Origin: Catellatospora sp. TT07R-123
GTDB taxonomy: Bacteria > Actinomycetota > Actinomycetes > Mycobacteriales > Micromonosporaceae
Length of the DNA: 64,000 bases
Direction of reading: 5' to 3'
Assembly (NCBI RefSeq): GCF_018327705.1
Contig: NZ_BNEM01000001.1
Span: forward strand, 2,232,001-2,296,000
The notes beneath the pieces are model-generated. The model saw only the letters and a list, made by a program, of their open reading frames with translations, was not told the origin of the DNA and ran no database searches. Both the position numbers and the translations under genes were made by a program. Positions 9,209 to 16,659 of this stretch are shown in pieces. Numbering within the stretch: the first letter of the stretch is position 1; each line of letters starts with the position of its first letter.

Positions 9209-9790
9209 ATGTTGGCGGTCGTGACCGACGACCGGATCTCCCTGGACCCGCGTACGCTGCGCGGCCTGGCCCACCCCCTGCGGGTGCGGATCCTGCAACT
9301 GCTGCGCGACAGCGGCCCCTCCACCGCCACCCTGCTGGCCCAGCGGCTCGGCCTGTCCAGCGCCGCCACCAGCTACCACCTGCGCCAGCTGTCGCTCTAC
9401 GGCTTCGTCACCGACGAGACCGAGCAGGCCAGCGGCCGCGAGCGCTGGTGGCGCGCCGTGCACCGCGGCACCACCGTCGACCGGGTCGACCCCGACTCGT
9501 ACGGCGACTTCGAGATCTACCTGCGCGCCGTCGCCGCCGAATACGCCGCGCGCATGGACCGCGCCATCAGCGAGCTGCCCACCCGCCCCGCCGACTGGGC
9601 GAACGTCGGCACCCTCAGCGACTGGACCCGGCAGCTCGACCCCGCCGAGACGGAGGCGTTGCTGGCCGAGCTGACCGAGGTGATCGACCGCTACCGCCGG
9701 GCCGAACCCGGCTCCTGCGCCCCCGAGGGCACCCGCCGGGTCCAGGTGCAGCTCCAGGTGCTGCCGGTCTTCGACGAGGTGCAGCAGTGA
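9209..9790 (+). CDS. ArsR-family (HTH_20) transcriptional regulator
   Basis: A 193-residue regulator with an N-terminal winged helix-turn-helix: RTLRGLAHPLRVRILQLLRD, then LLAQRLGLSSAATSYHLRQL as the recognition region, and YGFVTDET as the wing. The rest is helical and lacks the Cys pairs of metal sensors, so a small-molecule or drug ligand is more likely than a metal. ATG 9209 is preferred; a TTG at 9185 is inside the palindrome and GTG 9221 is a further alternative. There is no Shine-Dalgarno, which suggests a leaderless message. The stop overlaps the GTG of the MFS exporter by three bases, so it probably represses that exporter and itself through the palindrome at 9185. Confidence 0.85.
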   Translation: MLAVVTDDRISLDPRTLRGLAHPLRVRILQLLRDSGPSTATLLAQRLGLSSAATSYHLRQLSLYGFVTDETEQASGRERWWRAVHRGTTVDRVDPDSYGDFEIYLRAVAAEYAARMDRAISELPTRPADWANVGTLSDWTRQLDPAETEALLAELTEVIDRYRRAEPGSCAPEGTRRVQVQLQVLPVFDEVQQ

Positions 9791-11091
9791 AGGGCCTGAT
9801 CGGACTGTTCACCGCCGGCACGATCTCCCAGATCGGCAGCCGGATGACGTTCCTGGCGGTGCCGTGGCTGGTGCTGGTCACCACCGGCAGCCCGACCCGG
9901 ATGGGCCTGGCCGCCGCCGCCGAGTGGCTGCCGTACGTGCTCGCCGCCCCGCTGGGCGCACCCCTGCTCGACCGGTTCGGCGCCCGCCGCATCGCCATCG
10001 GCGCCGACCTGGCCAGCGCACTGGCCACGGCGGCGGTGGCGCTCGGCTACGTCGGCGGCTTCGGTTCGCTGCTGGCGCTGCTGGTCGTCGCCGGGGCGCT
10101 GCGCGGCATGGGCGACAACGCCAAGCGGATGCTGCTGCCGCGCACCATCGCCGCGTCCGGCGTGGACATCACCCGCGCCGCCTCGGTGTACGACGGCGTC
10201 AACCGGCTCGCGGGCCTGCTCGGCGCGGGCATCGGCGGCAGCGTCATCGTCTGGCTCGGCGCACCCGGCGCGGTCCTGTTCGACGGGGCCACGTTCGCGG
10301 TGTGCGCCCTGCTGGTCTGGCTCCTCGTCCCGGCCGACACGGCCGGCGGGCCGGTGCCCCTGACCGGGCTGGCGAAGGTGCTGGCCGCGCCCCGGGAGCC
10401 GTACCTGACCGCGATCCGGGGCGGCGCCCGCTACCTGCGCGAGGACCGGCTGATGGTGGGCATCCTGGCCCTGCTGTTCGTGACCAACCTGGCCGACCAG
10501 GCCAACGCGGCCGTCTTCGTGCCGCTCTGGGTCGACCAGGTGCTGCACTCGCCGATCGCGCTCGGCTTCACCGGCGGCGCGTTCGCGCTGGGCGCGGTGC
10601 TGGGCAACATCGGCTTCACCGCGCTGGCGCCGCGCGCCCCCCGGTATGCCGTGTTCACCATCGGGTTCCTGCTCGGCGGGGCGCCCCGGCTGTTCACACT
10701 GGCCCTGTCGGACACGCTGACCCTGGTGCTGGCGGTGTCGTTCGTGGGCGGCCTGGCGATGGCGGCCGTCAACCCGATCCTGTCGGCGGTCAGCTTCGAG
10801 CGGGTGCCCGAGCATCTCCAGGCCCGGGTGCTGAGCCTGTCCACCGCGATCGCGTACGCCGGGATCCCGCTGGGCGGCCTGGTCGGCGGCTGGGCCGTGA
10901 ACGGGATGGGCCTGACCTGGTCGCTGGCGCTGTTCGGCGGGCTGTACCTGGCCGCCACCCTGCTGCCGGTCGTCGACCGGCAGACCTGGCGCCAGCTGGA
11001 CCGCCGCCCGGACGCCGCCGCCACCGTGCCCGCCCCGCGCCGTCCCGAACCGGCGGAGAGCTCGCCCGGGGTCGAGGTCGGCGTCGCCTGA
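9787..11091 (+). CDS. MFS transporter (drug efflux type)
   Basis: A 434-residue major facilitator protein with about twelve hydrophobic helices starting right at the N-terminus (LIGLFTAGTISQIGSRMTF). It shows the MFS loop between helices 2 and 3 in the form LLDRFGARRIAIGADL, and a second cytoplasmic loop in the middle. It resembles the MFS_3/enterobactin-exporter-like group often annotated as macrolide or multidrug efflux. GTG 9787 overlaps the regulator stop, showing coupled translation. The C-terminus is a hydrophilic Pro/Glu-rich tail. Export of a small hydrophobic compound is the likely job; the substrate cannot be named. Confidence 0.9.
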   Translation: MKGLIGLFTAGTISQIGSRMTFLAVPWLVLVTTGSPTRMGLAAAAEWLPYVLAAPLGAPLLDRFGARRIAIGADLASALATAAVALGYVGGFGSLLALLVVAGALRGMGDNAKRMLLPRTIAASGVDITRAASVYDGVNRLAGLLGAGIGGSVIVWLGAPGAVLFDGATFAVCALLVWLLVPADTAGGPVPLTGLAKVLAAPREPYLTAIRGGARYLREDRLMVGILALLFVTNLADQANAAVFVPLWVDQVLHSPIALGFTGGAFALGAVLGNIGFTALAPRAPRYAVFTIGFLLGGAPRLFTLALSDTLTLVLAVSFVGGLAMAAVNPILSAVSFERVPEHLQARVLSLSTAIAYAGIPLGGLVGGWAVNGMGLTWSLALFGGLYLAATLLPVVDRQTWRQLDRRPDAAATVPAPRRPEPAESSPGVEVGVA

Positions 11092-11140
11092 CCGGGCGAC
11101 GGGTGGCAGGGCGTCCGGGTTGGACATACCCTTGCGCGCC

Positions 11141-12004
11141 ATGAAGCTGTACGAGCGGCAGGTCGGTCGCGCCGAGGCCCTGGTGGCGATCGCGGCCCTG
11201 GCCGCCTGGACGCCCACCGGGCGGACGGGCGGCCCGCTGCATCCCGGCGACGTCGGCTGGCACCTGCGCTTCGAGGACGCCCTGGTCCGCGACGCGCTAC
11301 GGGTCTGGTCCGACGCCTCGGGGCCGGTCGCGGTGACGCTGACCGACGGCCCGGTGCTGCACGCCGGGATGGCGCCGCGCGTGACCGCCGACCGGGCCCT
11401 GGCCGACCTGCTGGCCGCCCGGTTCGCGCAGGTGCTCGGGGACGGGCAGGCCTGGTGCGCGCTGCCCGAGGGTTCGCCGGTGGGCGCCGCGCTCGTGCGC
11501 GACGGCTGGTCGCCGGACCCCGACGAGCCGTGGGTGCTGCTGGTCTGCGACGACCTGCCGCCGTCGGCCCCGGCCGGGGTGCGCGCGGTCGCGGTGGACG
11601 AGGCGGTGGCCGCCGAGCGGGTGGCGGTGCAGCGGGCCGCGTTCGAGGGCTCGACGTTCACGGTCCAGCGGTGGCAGGCGATGCGCAGCTCTGTGGCGGC
11701 GTCGCTGTGCCTGGAGGCGCTGGTGCTGACGCCCGGCGGGCAGCCCGCCGCGGCGGCCACGGGCTGGCTGTCGGCCCCGGGCCGGTGCGGGCTGCTGGAG
11801 CCGGTCGGCACCCACCCTGAGCACCGCGGGCACGGTTACGGCCGCGCGGTGGTGCGGGCGGTCTGCGCGCGGCTGCGCGCGGAGGGGGCGAGCGCGGTCG
11901 CGGTGCGCACGCCGTCGACGAACACGGCGGCGGTGGCGCTGTACCGCTCGGCGGGCTTCCGTGAGGTGGCCCGGCAGCGGCCACTGCGCCGGTTGTCAAC
12001 CTAG
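11141..12004 (+). CDS. GNAT-family N-acetyltransferase
   Basis: A 287-residue protein. The C-terminal half (about 140-285) is a GNAT domain: the acetyl-CoA binding motif A is seen in GTHPEHRGHGYGRAVVRAV (Q/R-x-x-G-x-G/A pattern), followed by ALYRSAGFREVAR, the usual strand-helix end. The N-terminal half has GNAT-like length but no intact motif A, so it may be a degenerate first domain. ATG 11141 is chosen because a TACCCT hexamer lies eight bases upstream, typical of leaderless starts. The acceptor substrate is unknown. Its last codons overlap the first palindrome of the next gene's control region. Confidence 0.85.
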   Translation: MKLYERQVGRAEALVAIAALAAWTPTGRTGGPLHPGDVGWHLRFEDALVRDALRVWSDASGPVAVTLTDGPVLHAGMAPRVTADRALADLLAARFAQVLGDGQAWCALPEGSPVGAALVRDGWSPDPDEPWVLLVCDDLPPSAPAGVRAVAVDEAVAAERVAVQRAAFEGSTFTVQRWQAMRSSVAASLCLEALVLTPGGQPAAAATGWLSAPGRCGLLEPVGTHPEHRGHGYGRAVVRAVCARLRAEGASAVAVRTPSTNTAAVALYRSAGFREVARQRPLRRLST

Positions 12005-12010
12005 GTTGAC
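11995..12010. promoter_or_regulatory. operator-like palindrome 1 before the FAD monooxygenase
   Basis: GTCAACCTAGGTTGAC is a perfect 16-base palindrome. It overlaps the stop codon of the acetyltransferase gene and shares the GTCAAC/GTTGAC half-sites with the second palindrome at 12019. Confidence 0.6.
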
Positions 12011-12018
12011 GCTCGCCG

Positions 12019-12044
12019 CTGTTGTCAACTACGGTTGACAACAG
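12019..12044. promoter_or_regulatory. operator-like palindrome 2 before the FAD monooxygenase
   Basis: Arms CTGTTGTCAAC and GTTGACAACAG (11 bases, perfect) separated by TACG. The centre is 29 bases (almost three helical turns) from the centre of the first palindrome, so two dimers could bind on the same face. The regulator is not encoded next door. Confidence 0.7.
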
Positions 12045-12113
12045 CCCGGCCGCGGCGCCCCGCCCACGTGGACACCCGTGCCGCCGGGGCAGCCCGTCCA
12101 GAGGGAGACGACC

Positions 12114-13706
12114 ATGCCCGCGTACGAACACACCGACGTCGTCATCGTCGGCGGCGGCCCGACCGGGCTGCTGCTCGCCGCCGAGCTGCGCCGGGGCGGC
12201 GTCGGCGCGGTCGTACTGGAACGCCGCGCCGCCCCGGACGACCTGCCCCGCGCCAACGGCCTGGTCGGCCAGGTGGTGCGGGTCCTCGACCAGCGCGGCC
12301 TGCACGCCGCGCTCGCCGGGCACTCCCGCGGCCCGTCCGGGCTGCTGCGCCGGGTCGGCACCGGCAACCTGGGCCGTCCCCGCCCGATCCGCGCCTTCGG
12401 CTACGCGGGCTTCCGGCTGCCGCTGCACCTGCTGCCCGGCAACCCGCTGCATGTGCTGCCGGTGCCGCAGCGCCACCTGGAACAGGTCTTCCAGGGCGAG
12501 GCGCTGCGGCTGGGCGCCGAACTGCGGCGCGAGCACGAGCTGGTCTCGTTCGTGGCCGACGCCGACGGGGTCGACGTGGAGGTGCGCGGCCCCGGCGGCA
12601 CGTACCGGCTGCGGGCGGCGTACCTGGTGGGCTGCGACGGGGCGCACAGCGCCGTACGCAAGGCCGCCGGGATCGCGTTCCCGGGGCTGACCAGCCGGGA
12701 CTCGGTCAGCCGCGACGGCCACGCGGTGCTGGCGCCGGGCACTCTCACCCGCTCCGGGGCGCTGCGCCGGCCCGGCGGCGAGCCGCTGCGCCCGTTCGAG
12801 CTGCACCGGCTGCCGGGCGGGGTGTTCACGTTCGCCTCGTTCCGGCCCGGGGTGCACCTGGTCCACGTGACCGAGTGGGACCAGCCCGACCCCGGCGAGG
12901 ACGTCCCGATGAGCCTGGCCGAGCTGCGCGCGGCGGTGCTCCGGGTGCTCGGGCACGACCTGCCGCTGCGGGCGCCCGACGGACCCGGGCCGCACGTGCT
13001 GCGGCGGCTGACCGCGCGCAACTCGCGGGTGGCGCAGCCGTTCCGCAGCGGGCGCGTGTTCGTGGCGGGCGACGCCGCCCACGTCGTGGCCGGGTTCGGC
13101 GGGCCGGGGCTCAACCTGGCCCTGCAGGACGCCGTCAACCTGGGCTGGAAGCTCGCCGCGGCGGTGCGCGGCGACGCCCCCGCCGGGCTGCTCGACACCT
13201 ACGACGCCGAGCGCGCGCCGCAGGCGCTGCGGATGCTGGAGCACGTACGGGCACAGGCGGCCCTGATCGCGCCCGGCGACGAGGTGACGGCGCGGCGGGC
13301 GGAGTTCGCGGCGCGGCTGACCGAACCGGCGGTGCTGGCGCGGCTGGCGGCGACGATGGCGGGCAGCGACGTGCCGTACCAGGATGATCCCGCCGATCCC
13401 CGGATCGGCCGGCTCGTGCCCGACCTGCGGGTGCGCGTCGGCGGCCGCCGCACCCGGATGGGCGAGCTGCTGCGCACCGGCCGGGCGCTGCTGCTGGACG
13501 CCACCGGCCGCGCCGACGGCCAGGCCCCCGCCCGCCTGGCGGCGCCCTGGTCAGCGCGGGTCGACGCGGTCACCGCCACCGCGGCCACCCCGGAGGCCCT
13601 CCTCGTCCGCCCCGACGGATACGTCGCCTGGACCAGCGCCTCGGCGACTCCCCTGTCGGCGGTCCTGGCCCACTGGTTCGGCCCGCCCGCCCCCACTTCG
13701 CCGTAG
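12114..13706 (+). CDS. FAD-dependent aromatic monooxygenase (PHBH family)
   Basis: A 530-residue flavoprotein hydroxylase. The Rossmann motif VIVGGGPTGLLLAAEL starts near residue 10, the NAD(P)H/FAD 'DG' motif is GCDGAHSAVRKAAG near 175, and the second FAD motif is FVAGDAAHVVAGFGGPGLN near 310. The C-terminal 110 residues form the thioredoxin-like extension seen in larger members such as the PgaE/RdmE and phenol or rifampicin hydroxylase group. ATG 12114 has a good ribosome site (GAGGGAG). It probably hydroxylates a phenolic or polyketide-like compound with NAD(P)H and O2. Two palindromic operators upstream suggest induction by a ligand. It may act in detoxification or catabolism; there are no biosynthetic genes nearby. 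Confidence 0.9.
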   Translation: MPAYEHTDVVIVGGGPTGLLLAAELRRGGVGAVVLERRAAPDDLPRANGLVGQVVRVLDQRGLHAALAGHSRGPSGLLRRVGTGNLGRPRPIRAFGYAGFRLPLHLLPGNPLHVLPVPQRHLEQVFQGEALRLGAELRREHELVSFVADADGVDVEVRGPGGTYRLRAAYLVGCDGAHSAVRKAAGIAFPGLTSRDSVSRDGHAVLAPGTLTRSGALRRPGGEPLRPFELHRLPGGVFTFASFRPGVHLVHVTEWDQPDPGEDVPMSLAELRAAVLRVLGHDLPLRAPDGPGPHVLRRLTARNSRVAQPFRSGRVFVAGDAAHVVAGFGGPGLNLALQDAVNLGWKLAAAVRGDAPAGLLDTYDAERAPQALRMLEHVRAQAALIAPGDEVTARRAEFAARLTEPAVLARLAATMAGSDVPYQDDPADPRIGRLVPDLRVRVGGRRTRMGELLRTGRALLLDATGRADGQAPARLAAPWSARVDAVTATAATPEALLVRPDGYVAWTSASATPLSAVLAHWFGPPAPTSP

Positions 13707-13715
13707 CCGCCCGCT

Positions 13716-13788
13716 TTTCATAAACGTTGGCCTATCTCATCGAGTAATTCGAGATCATCTTCGATGAGATAGGCCAACGTTTATGAAA
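13716..13788. terminator. long AT-rich perfect palindrome between convergent genes
   Basis: Two 28-base arms, 13716-13743 and 13761-13788, are perfectly complementary and flank a 17-base spacer. The arms begin TTTCATAAACGTTGG and are far more AT-rich than the surrounding DNA. It starts ten bases after the monooxygenase stop and lies 76 bases from the end of the convergent ATPase gene, so a bidirectional terminator is the simplest role. Confidence 0.6.
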
Positions 13789-13863
13789 GATGGGGTTTGT
13801 GGGGCCCCGGGACGGGGATTGTGGGGCCAGGGCGGGCGGCCCCGCAGCCGACGGCGACGGCGG

Positions 13864-14838
13864 TCAGGCCAGTGAGCGCAGGTGGGTGTAGATCGCGTCC
13901 GGGGTGAGGATGCCGAGCACGGCCGCGCCGTCGCGGACGGCGACCCACCCGGTGTCGGCCTCCAGGATCGCGGCGAGCGCGTCGCGCAGGCTGGCCGAGG
14001 CGTCGACCGCGGGAGCCCCGGCGGGCGCGTCGGCGGGCAGCGGCGCCAGCCCGGTACGCGGCACCGGTGTCACCGCGAGCAGCTTGATCCCCCGGTCGCC
14101 GCCGACGAACGCGGCGACGAAGTCGTTGGCCGGGCGTGACAGCAGCGTGGCCGGATCGGCGAACTGCTCCAGGTGCCCGCCCTCGGACAGCACCGCGATC
14201 CGGTCACCCAGGCGCACCGCCTCGTCCACGTCGTGGGTCACGAACACGATCGTCTTGCGTACGGTCTGCTGCAACCGCAGGAACTCGTCCTGCAACCGGC
14301 CCCGCACGATCGGATCGACGGCCGAGAACGGCTCGTCCATGAGCAGCACCACCGGGTCGGCGGCCAGGGCACGGGCCACCCCGACGCGCTGGCGCTGGCC
14401 GCCGGACAGCTCGTGCGGGTAGCGGGCGGCGTACTGCGGGGCGGGCAGGCCGACGAGGTCCAGCAGCTCGTCGACGCGCGCGGCGGTGCGGGCCTTGGGC
14501 CAGCCGAGCAGGCGCGGCACGGTGGCGACGTTGTCGCGCACGGTGTGGTGCGGGAACAGGCCCACGTTCTGGATCACGTAGCCGATGCGGCGGCGCAGCT
14601 CGATCGGGTCGACCGCGGTGATCTCGTCGTCGCCGAGCCACATCCGGCCGCCGGACGGCTCGATCAACCGGTTGATCATGCGGAGCAGGGTGGACTTGCC
14701 GCAGCCGGACGGGCCGACGAGCACGCTGAGCTGTCCGGCGGGCAGTTCCAGGCTGAGCTCGCGCACGGCCACGGTGCCGTCGCCGTACTGCTTGCGGACT
14801 CCGTCCAGCCGGATCGAGACCGCGGCGGTACCGTTCAT
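13864..14838 (-). CDS. osmoprotectant ABC transporter ATP-binding protein (OpuCA/ProV-like)
   Basis: A 324-residue ABC ATPase: Walker A VGPSGCGKSTLLR, Q-loop in YVIQNVGLFPHHTV, signature LSGGQRQRVGVARAL, Walker B VVLLMDEPFSAVDP, and switch His in VFVTHDVDEA. The C-terminal 70 residues hold one CBS-like module (DTGWVAVRDGAAVLGILTPDAIY), as in OpuCA/ProV proteins that sense ionic strength or a nucleotide. The start is ATG 14838 with GGAGGG upstream. It is divergent from the two permease genes, whose first ATG lies only three bases away. Together with the permeases and binding protein it should import glycine betaine, choline or a similar compatible solute. Confidence 0.92.
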   Translation of the reverse strand: MNGTAAVSIRLDGVRKQYGDGTVAVRELSLELPAGQLSVLVGPSGCGKSTLLRMINRLIEPSGGRMWLGDDEITAVDPIELRRRIGYVIQNVGLFPHHTVRDNVATVPRLLGWPKARTAARVDELLDLVGLPAPQYAARYPHELSGGQRQRVGVARALAADPVVLLMDEPFSAVDPIVRGRLQDEFLRLQQTVRKTIVFVTHDVDEAVRLGDRIAVLSEGGHLEQFADPATLLSRPANDFVAAFVGGDRGIKLLAVTPVPRTGLAPLPADAPAGAPAVDASASLRDALAAILEADTGWVAVRDGAAVLGILTPDAIYTHLRSLA

Positions 14839-14841
14839 CCC

Positions 14842-15552
14842 ATGCCCTCCAAGGTCAGCGCGATCGTGTCCGCCTGGGCCGCCTACGATCCGGACGTCGA
14901 CAATCCCTGGTTCTCCTGGGACTACCTGCGCCAGAACACCGGCACGCTGCTGGCCGCGCTGCGCGAACACCTCCTGCTGACCTTAGCCGCCGTCGCCGTC
15001 GCCGCGGTGCTCGCGATCCCGCTGGCGGTGCTGGCCCACCGCATCGGCTCGCTGACCGGCCCGATCCTGGGCGTGACCGGGGTGCTGTACACGATCCCGT
15101 CGCTGGCGCTGTTCGCGATGCTGGCGCCGTTCACGGGCCTGCGGCCGGTCACGGTCCTGATCGGACTGGTGCTGTACGCGCTGCTGACCATCGTGCGCAA
15201 CACGCTGACCGGCCTGCGCCAGGTGCCCGCCGAGGTCGTCGACAGCGCCCGCGGCATGGGCTACGGTCCCGCCGCGCTGCTGTGGCGCATCGAGCTGCCG
15301 CTGGCGCTGCCCGGCGTCATGACCGGCCTGCGCATCGCGACCGTGTCCACGGTGGCGCTGGTCACCGTCGGCGAGCTGGTCGGCTTCGGCGGCCTGGGCA
15401 ACCTCATCATCGGCGGCTTCAACAGCAACTTCTACCGCGCCCAGATCATGGCGGCCACGCTGGCCTGCATCGGCCTGGCGCTGGCCCTCGACCTGGCCCT
15501 GGTGCTGCTGAGCCGCGCCGTCATGCCCTGGCACCGCCGGAGGACAGCGTGA
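14842..15552 (+). CDS. osmoprotectant ABC transporter permease (OpuCB/ProW-like), first subunit
   Basis: A 236-residue inner-membrane permease with about six helices from residue 40 and the ABC coupling loop RQVPAEVVDSARGMGYGPAALLWRIELPLALP (EAA-type, split here by its conserved G). The first ATG at 14842 leaves three bases to the divergent ATPase start; GTG 14866 is an alternative in-frame start. It contains a TTA leucine codon at 14983-14985, which is rare in such GC-rich genes. The stop overlaps the next permease GTG (GTGA). Works with the partner permease as a heterodimer. Confidence 0.9.
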   Translation: MPSKVSAIVSAWAAYDPDVDNPWFSWDYLRQNTGTLLAALREHLLLTLAAVAVAAVLAIPLAVLAHRIGSLTGPILGVTGVLYTIPSLALFAMLAPFTGLRPVTVLIGLVLYALLTIVRNTLTGLRQVPAEVVDSARGMGYGPAALLWRIELPLALPGVMTGLRIATVSTVALVTVGELVGFGGLGNLIIGGFNSNFYRAQIMAATLACIGLALALDLALVLLSRAVMPWHRRRTA

Positions 15553-16268
15553 GCATCATCCATGACTCGATCTTGTGGCTCAACGATCCGCTGAACTGGA
15601 CCAATCCGGACGGAATCCTGGCCCGCACCGGCGAGCACCTGTGGATCTCGGCGGCGGCGGTCGGGCTCGGCTGCGCCGTCGCCTGGCCGGTGGGGGTATG
15701 GCTCGGCCACGTCGGCCGCGGCGGCACCGCCGTGGTGACCATGACCAACCTCAGCCGGGCCGTGCCCACGGTGGCGCTGCTGACCATCCTGCCGCTGACC
15801 GTGCTCGGGTTCGGCCCGCCCGCGATCATCCTGGCGCTGGCGCTGTTCGCGATCCCGCCCCTGCTGGCCAACGCCTACCTGGGCGTACGCGAGGTCGATC
15901 CGCAGGTGCGCGACGCCGGGCGGGGCATGGGGCTGTCGGGGTGGCAGCTGCTGCGCTCGGTAGAACTGCCGCTGGCGGTGCCGTACCTGGCCAACGGGTT
16001 GCGCATCGCGGCGGTGCAGGTGCTGGCGACGGCGACGCTGGCCGCGTTCGTGAACGGCGGCGGGCTTGGCATGATCATCAGTCGCGGGTTCGGGCTCGGG
16101 CTGAACGCGGGCGGCGGCCAGGTGCTGGCCGGCGGCCTGCTGGTGGCGCTGCTGTGCCTGCTCGCCGACGGCGCGCTGGCCCTGGTCGAACGCGCCGCGC
16201 TGCCCAAGGCCCTGCGCCGCACGAGCCGCCGCCTCCCCCACTCAGCCGCCGACGCCGTCGCGCCCTGA
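15549..16268 (+). CDS. osmoprotectant ABC transporter permease (OpuCD/ProW-like), second subunit
   Basis: A 239-residue permease with about six membrane helices and the coupling loop REVDPQVRDAGRGMGLSG followed by WQLLRSVELPLAVPYL. The GTG start overlaps the stop of the first permease by four bases, so both subunits should be made in equal amounts. It has the same fold as the first permease but a distinct sequence, as in heterodimeric Opu systems. A large palindromic element at 16276 follows almost directly and separates the permease pair from the binding-protein gene, which then needs its own promoter or readthrough. Confidence 0.9.
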   Translation: MSIIHDSILWLNDPLNWTNPDGILARTGEHLWISAAAVGLGCAVAWPVGVWLGHVGRGGTAVVTMTNLSRAVPTVALLTILPLTVLGFGPPAIILALALFAIPPLLANAYLGVREVDPQVRDAGRGMGLSGWQLLRSVELPLAVPYLANGLRIAAVQVLATATLAAFVNGGGLGMIISRGFGLGLNAGGGQVLAGGLLVALLCLLADGALALVERAALPKALRRTSRRLPHSAADAVAP

Positions 16269-16275
16269 CCTCCCG

Positions 16276-16336
16276 GCAGTTTCGGGGAAAGTGCAGGAAT
16301 CCGGCCGCCCTTTCGTGCAGTTTCCCCGCAACTGCA
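16276..16336. terminator. conserved palindromic element, GCAGTTTCGGGGAAAGTGC family
   Basis: Arms at 16276-16295 and 16316-16336 (left GCAGTTTCGGGGAAAGTGCA, right its near-complement with two mismatches). The spacer is also conserved with a second copy at 57100-57161. It starts eight bases after the second permease stop, so termination is likely. Confidence 0.6.
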
Positions 16337-16507
16337 CGGATCATGGAGCCGATGTGGCGCGAGTATCGCGTACCCGTCCAACGACACGCCAGGCTCGAAA
16401 GTGCGCAATCCGGCGGTAGGCGGACGTGGGCCTGCCGTGCATGATGATCGTCACTGCACCTGGGGGAACAATCGCGGTTCGTCGCGGCTGCCTGCACAGA
16501 CTTCCGG

Positions 16508-16552
16508 TTTGTGAACGGCTGTTCGCGGGTAGGGCCGCGGGCAGTTCACAAA
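16508..16552 (+). promoter_or_regulatory. candidate structured leader stem-loop
   Basis: TTTGTGAAC at 16508-16516 pairs perfectly with GTTCACAAA at 16544-16552; inside, CGCGG pairs with CCGCG around a short loop. It lies about 108 bases before the start of the binding-protein gene. It could be a 5' leader structure or a protein-binding palindrome. No known riboswitch consensus was recognised. Confidence 0.4.
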
Positions 16553-16659
16553 TCTTCGCAACGATGTCCCACGTATCCGCTAAGAAACGTGGTGACGACA
16601 CCATTCGCGCACGTTCGGCCGGGGATGCCCCCGTGCCGCGAACGGAAGGCTGCACACGC

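Larger units (their letters stand above)
16269..16659. other. 391-base gap before the binding-protein gene
   Basis: Non-coding stretch. It holds the conserved palindromic element at 16276-16336, then about 170 bases with no clear signal, a stem-loop at 16508-16552, and a GGAAGG ribosome site before ATG 16660. The length suggests an independent promoter and possibly leader control of the binding-protein gene. Confidence 0.6.

Noticed and set aside
12114-13706. Antibiotic biosynthetic cluster around the FAD monooxygenase
   Set aside because: No polyketide synthase, peptide synthetase or other scaffold gene lies near; a stand-alone inducible enzyme fits better.
13716-13788. Insertion sequence ends
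   Set aside because: No transposase gene or flanking direct repeat; the palindrome stands between convergent genes as a terminator would.
16421-16659. c-di-AMP (ydaO-type) riboswitch before the binding-protein gene
   Set aside because: Considered because of the transported solute, but the conserved cores of that class could not be found. Only a generic stem-loop is reported.
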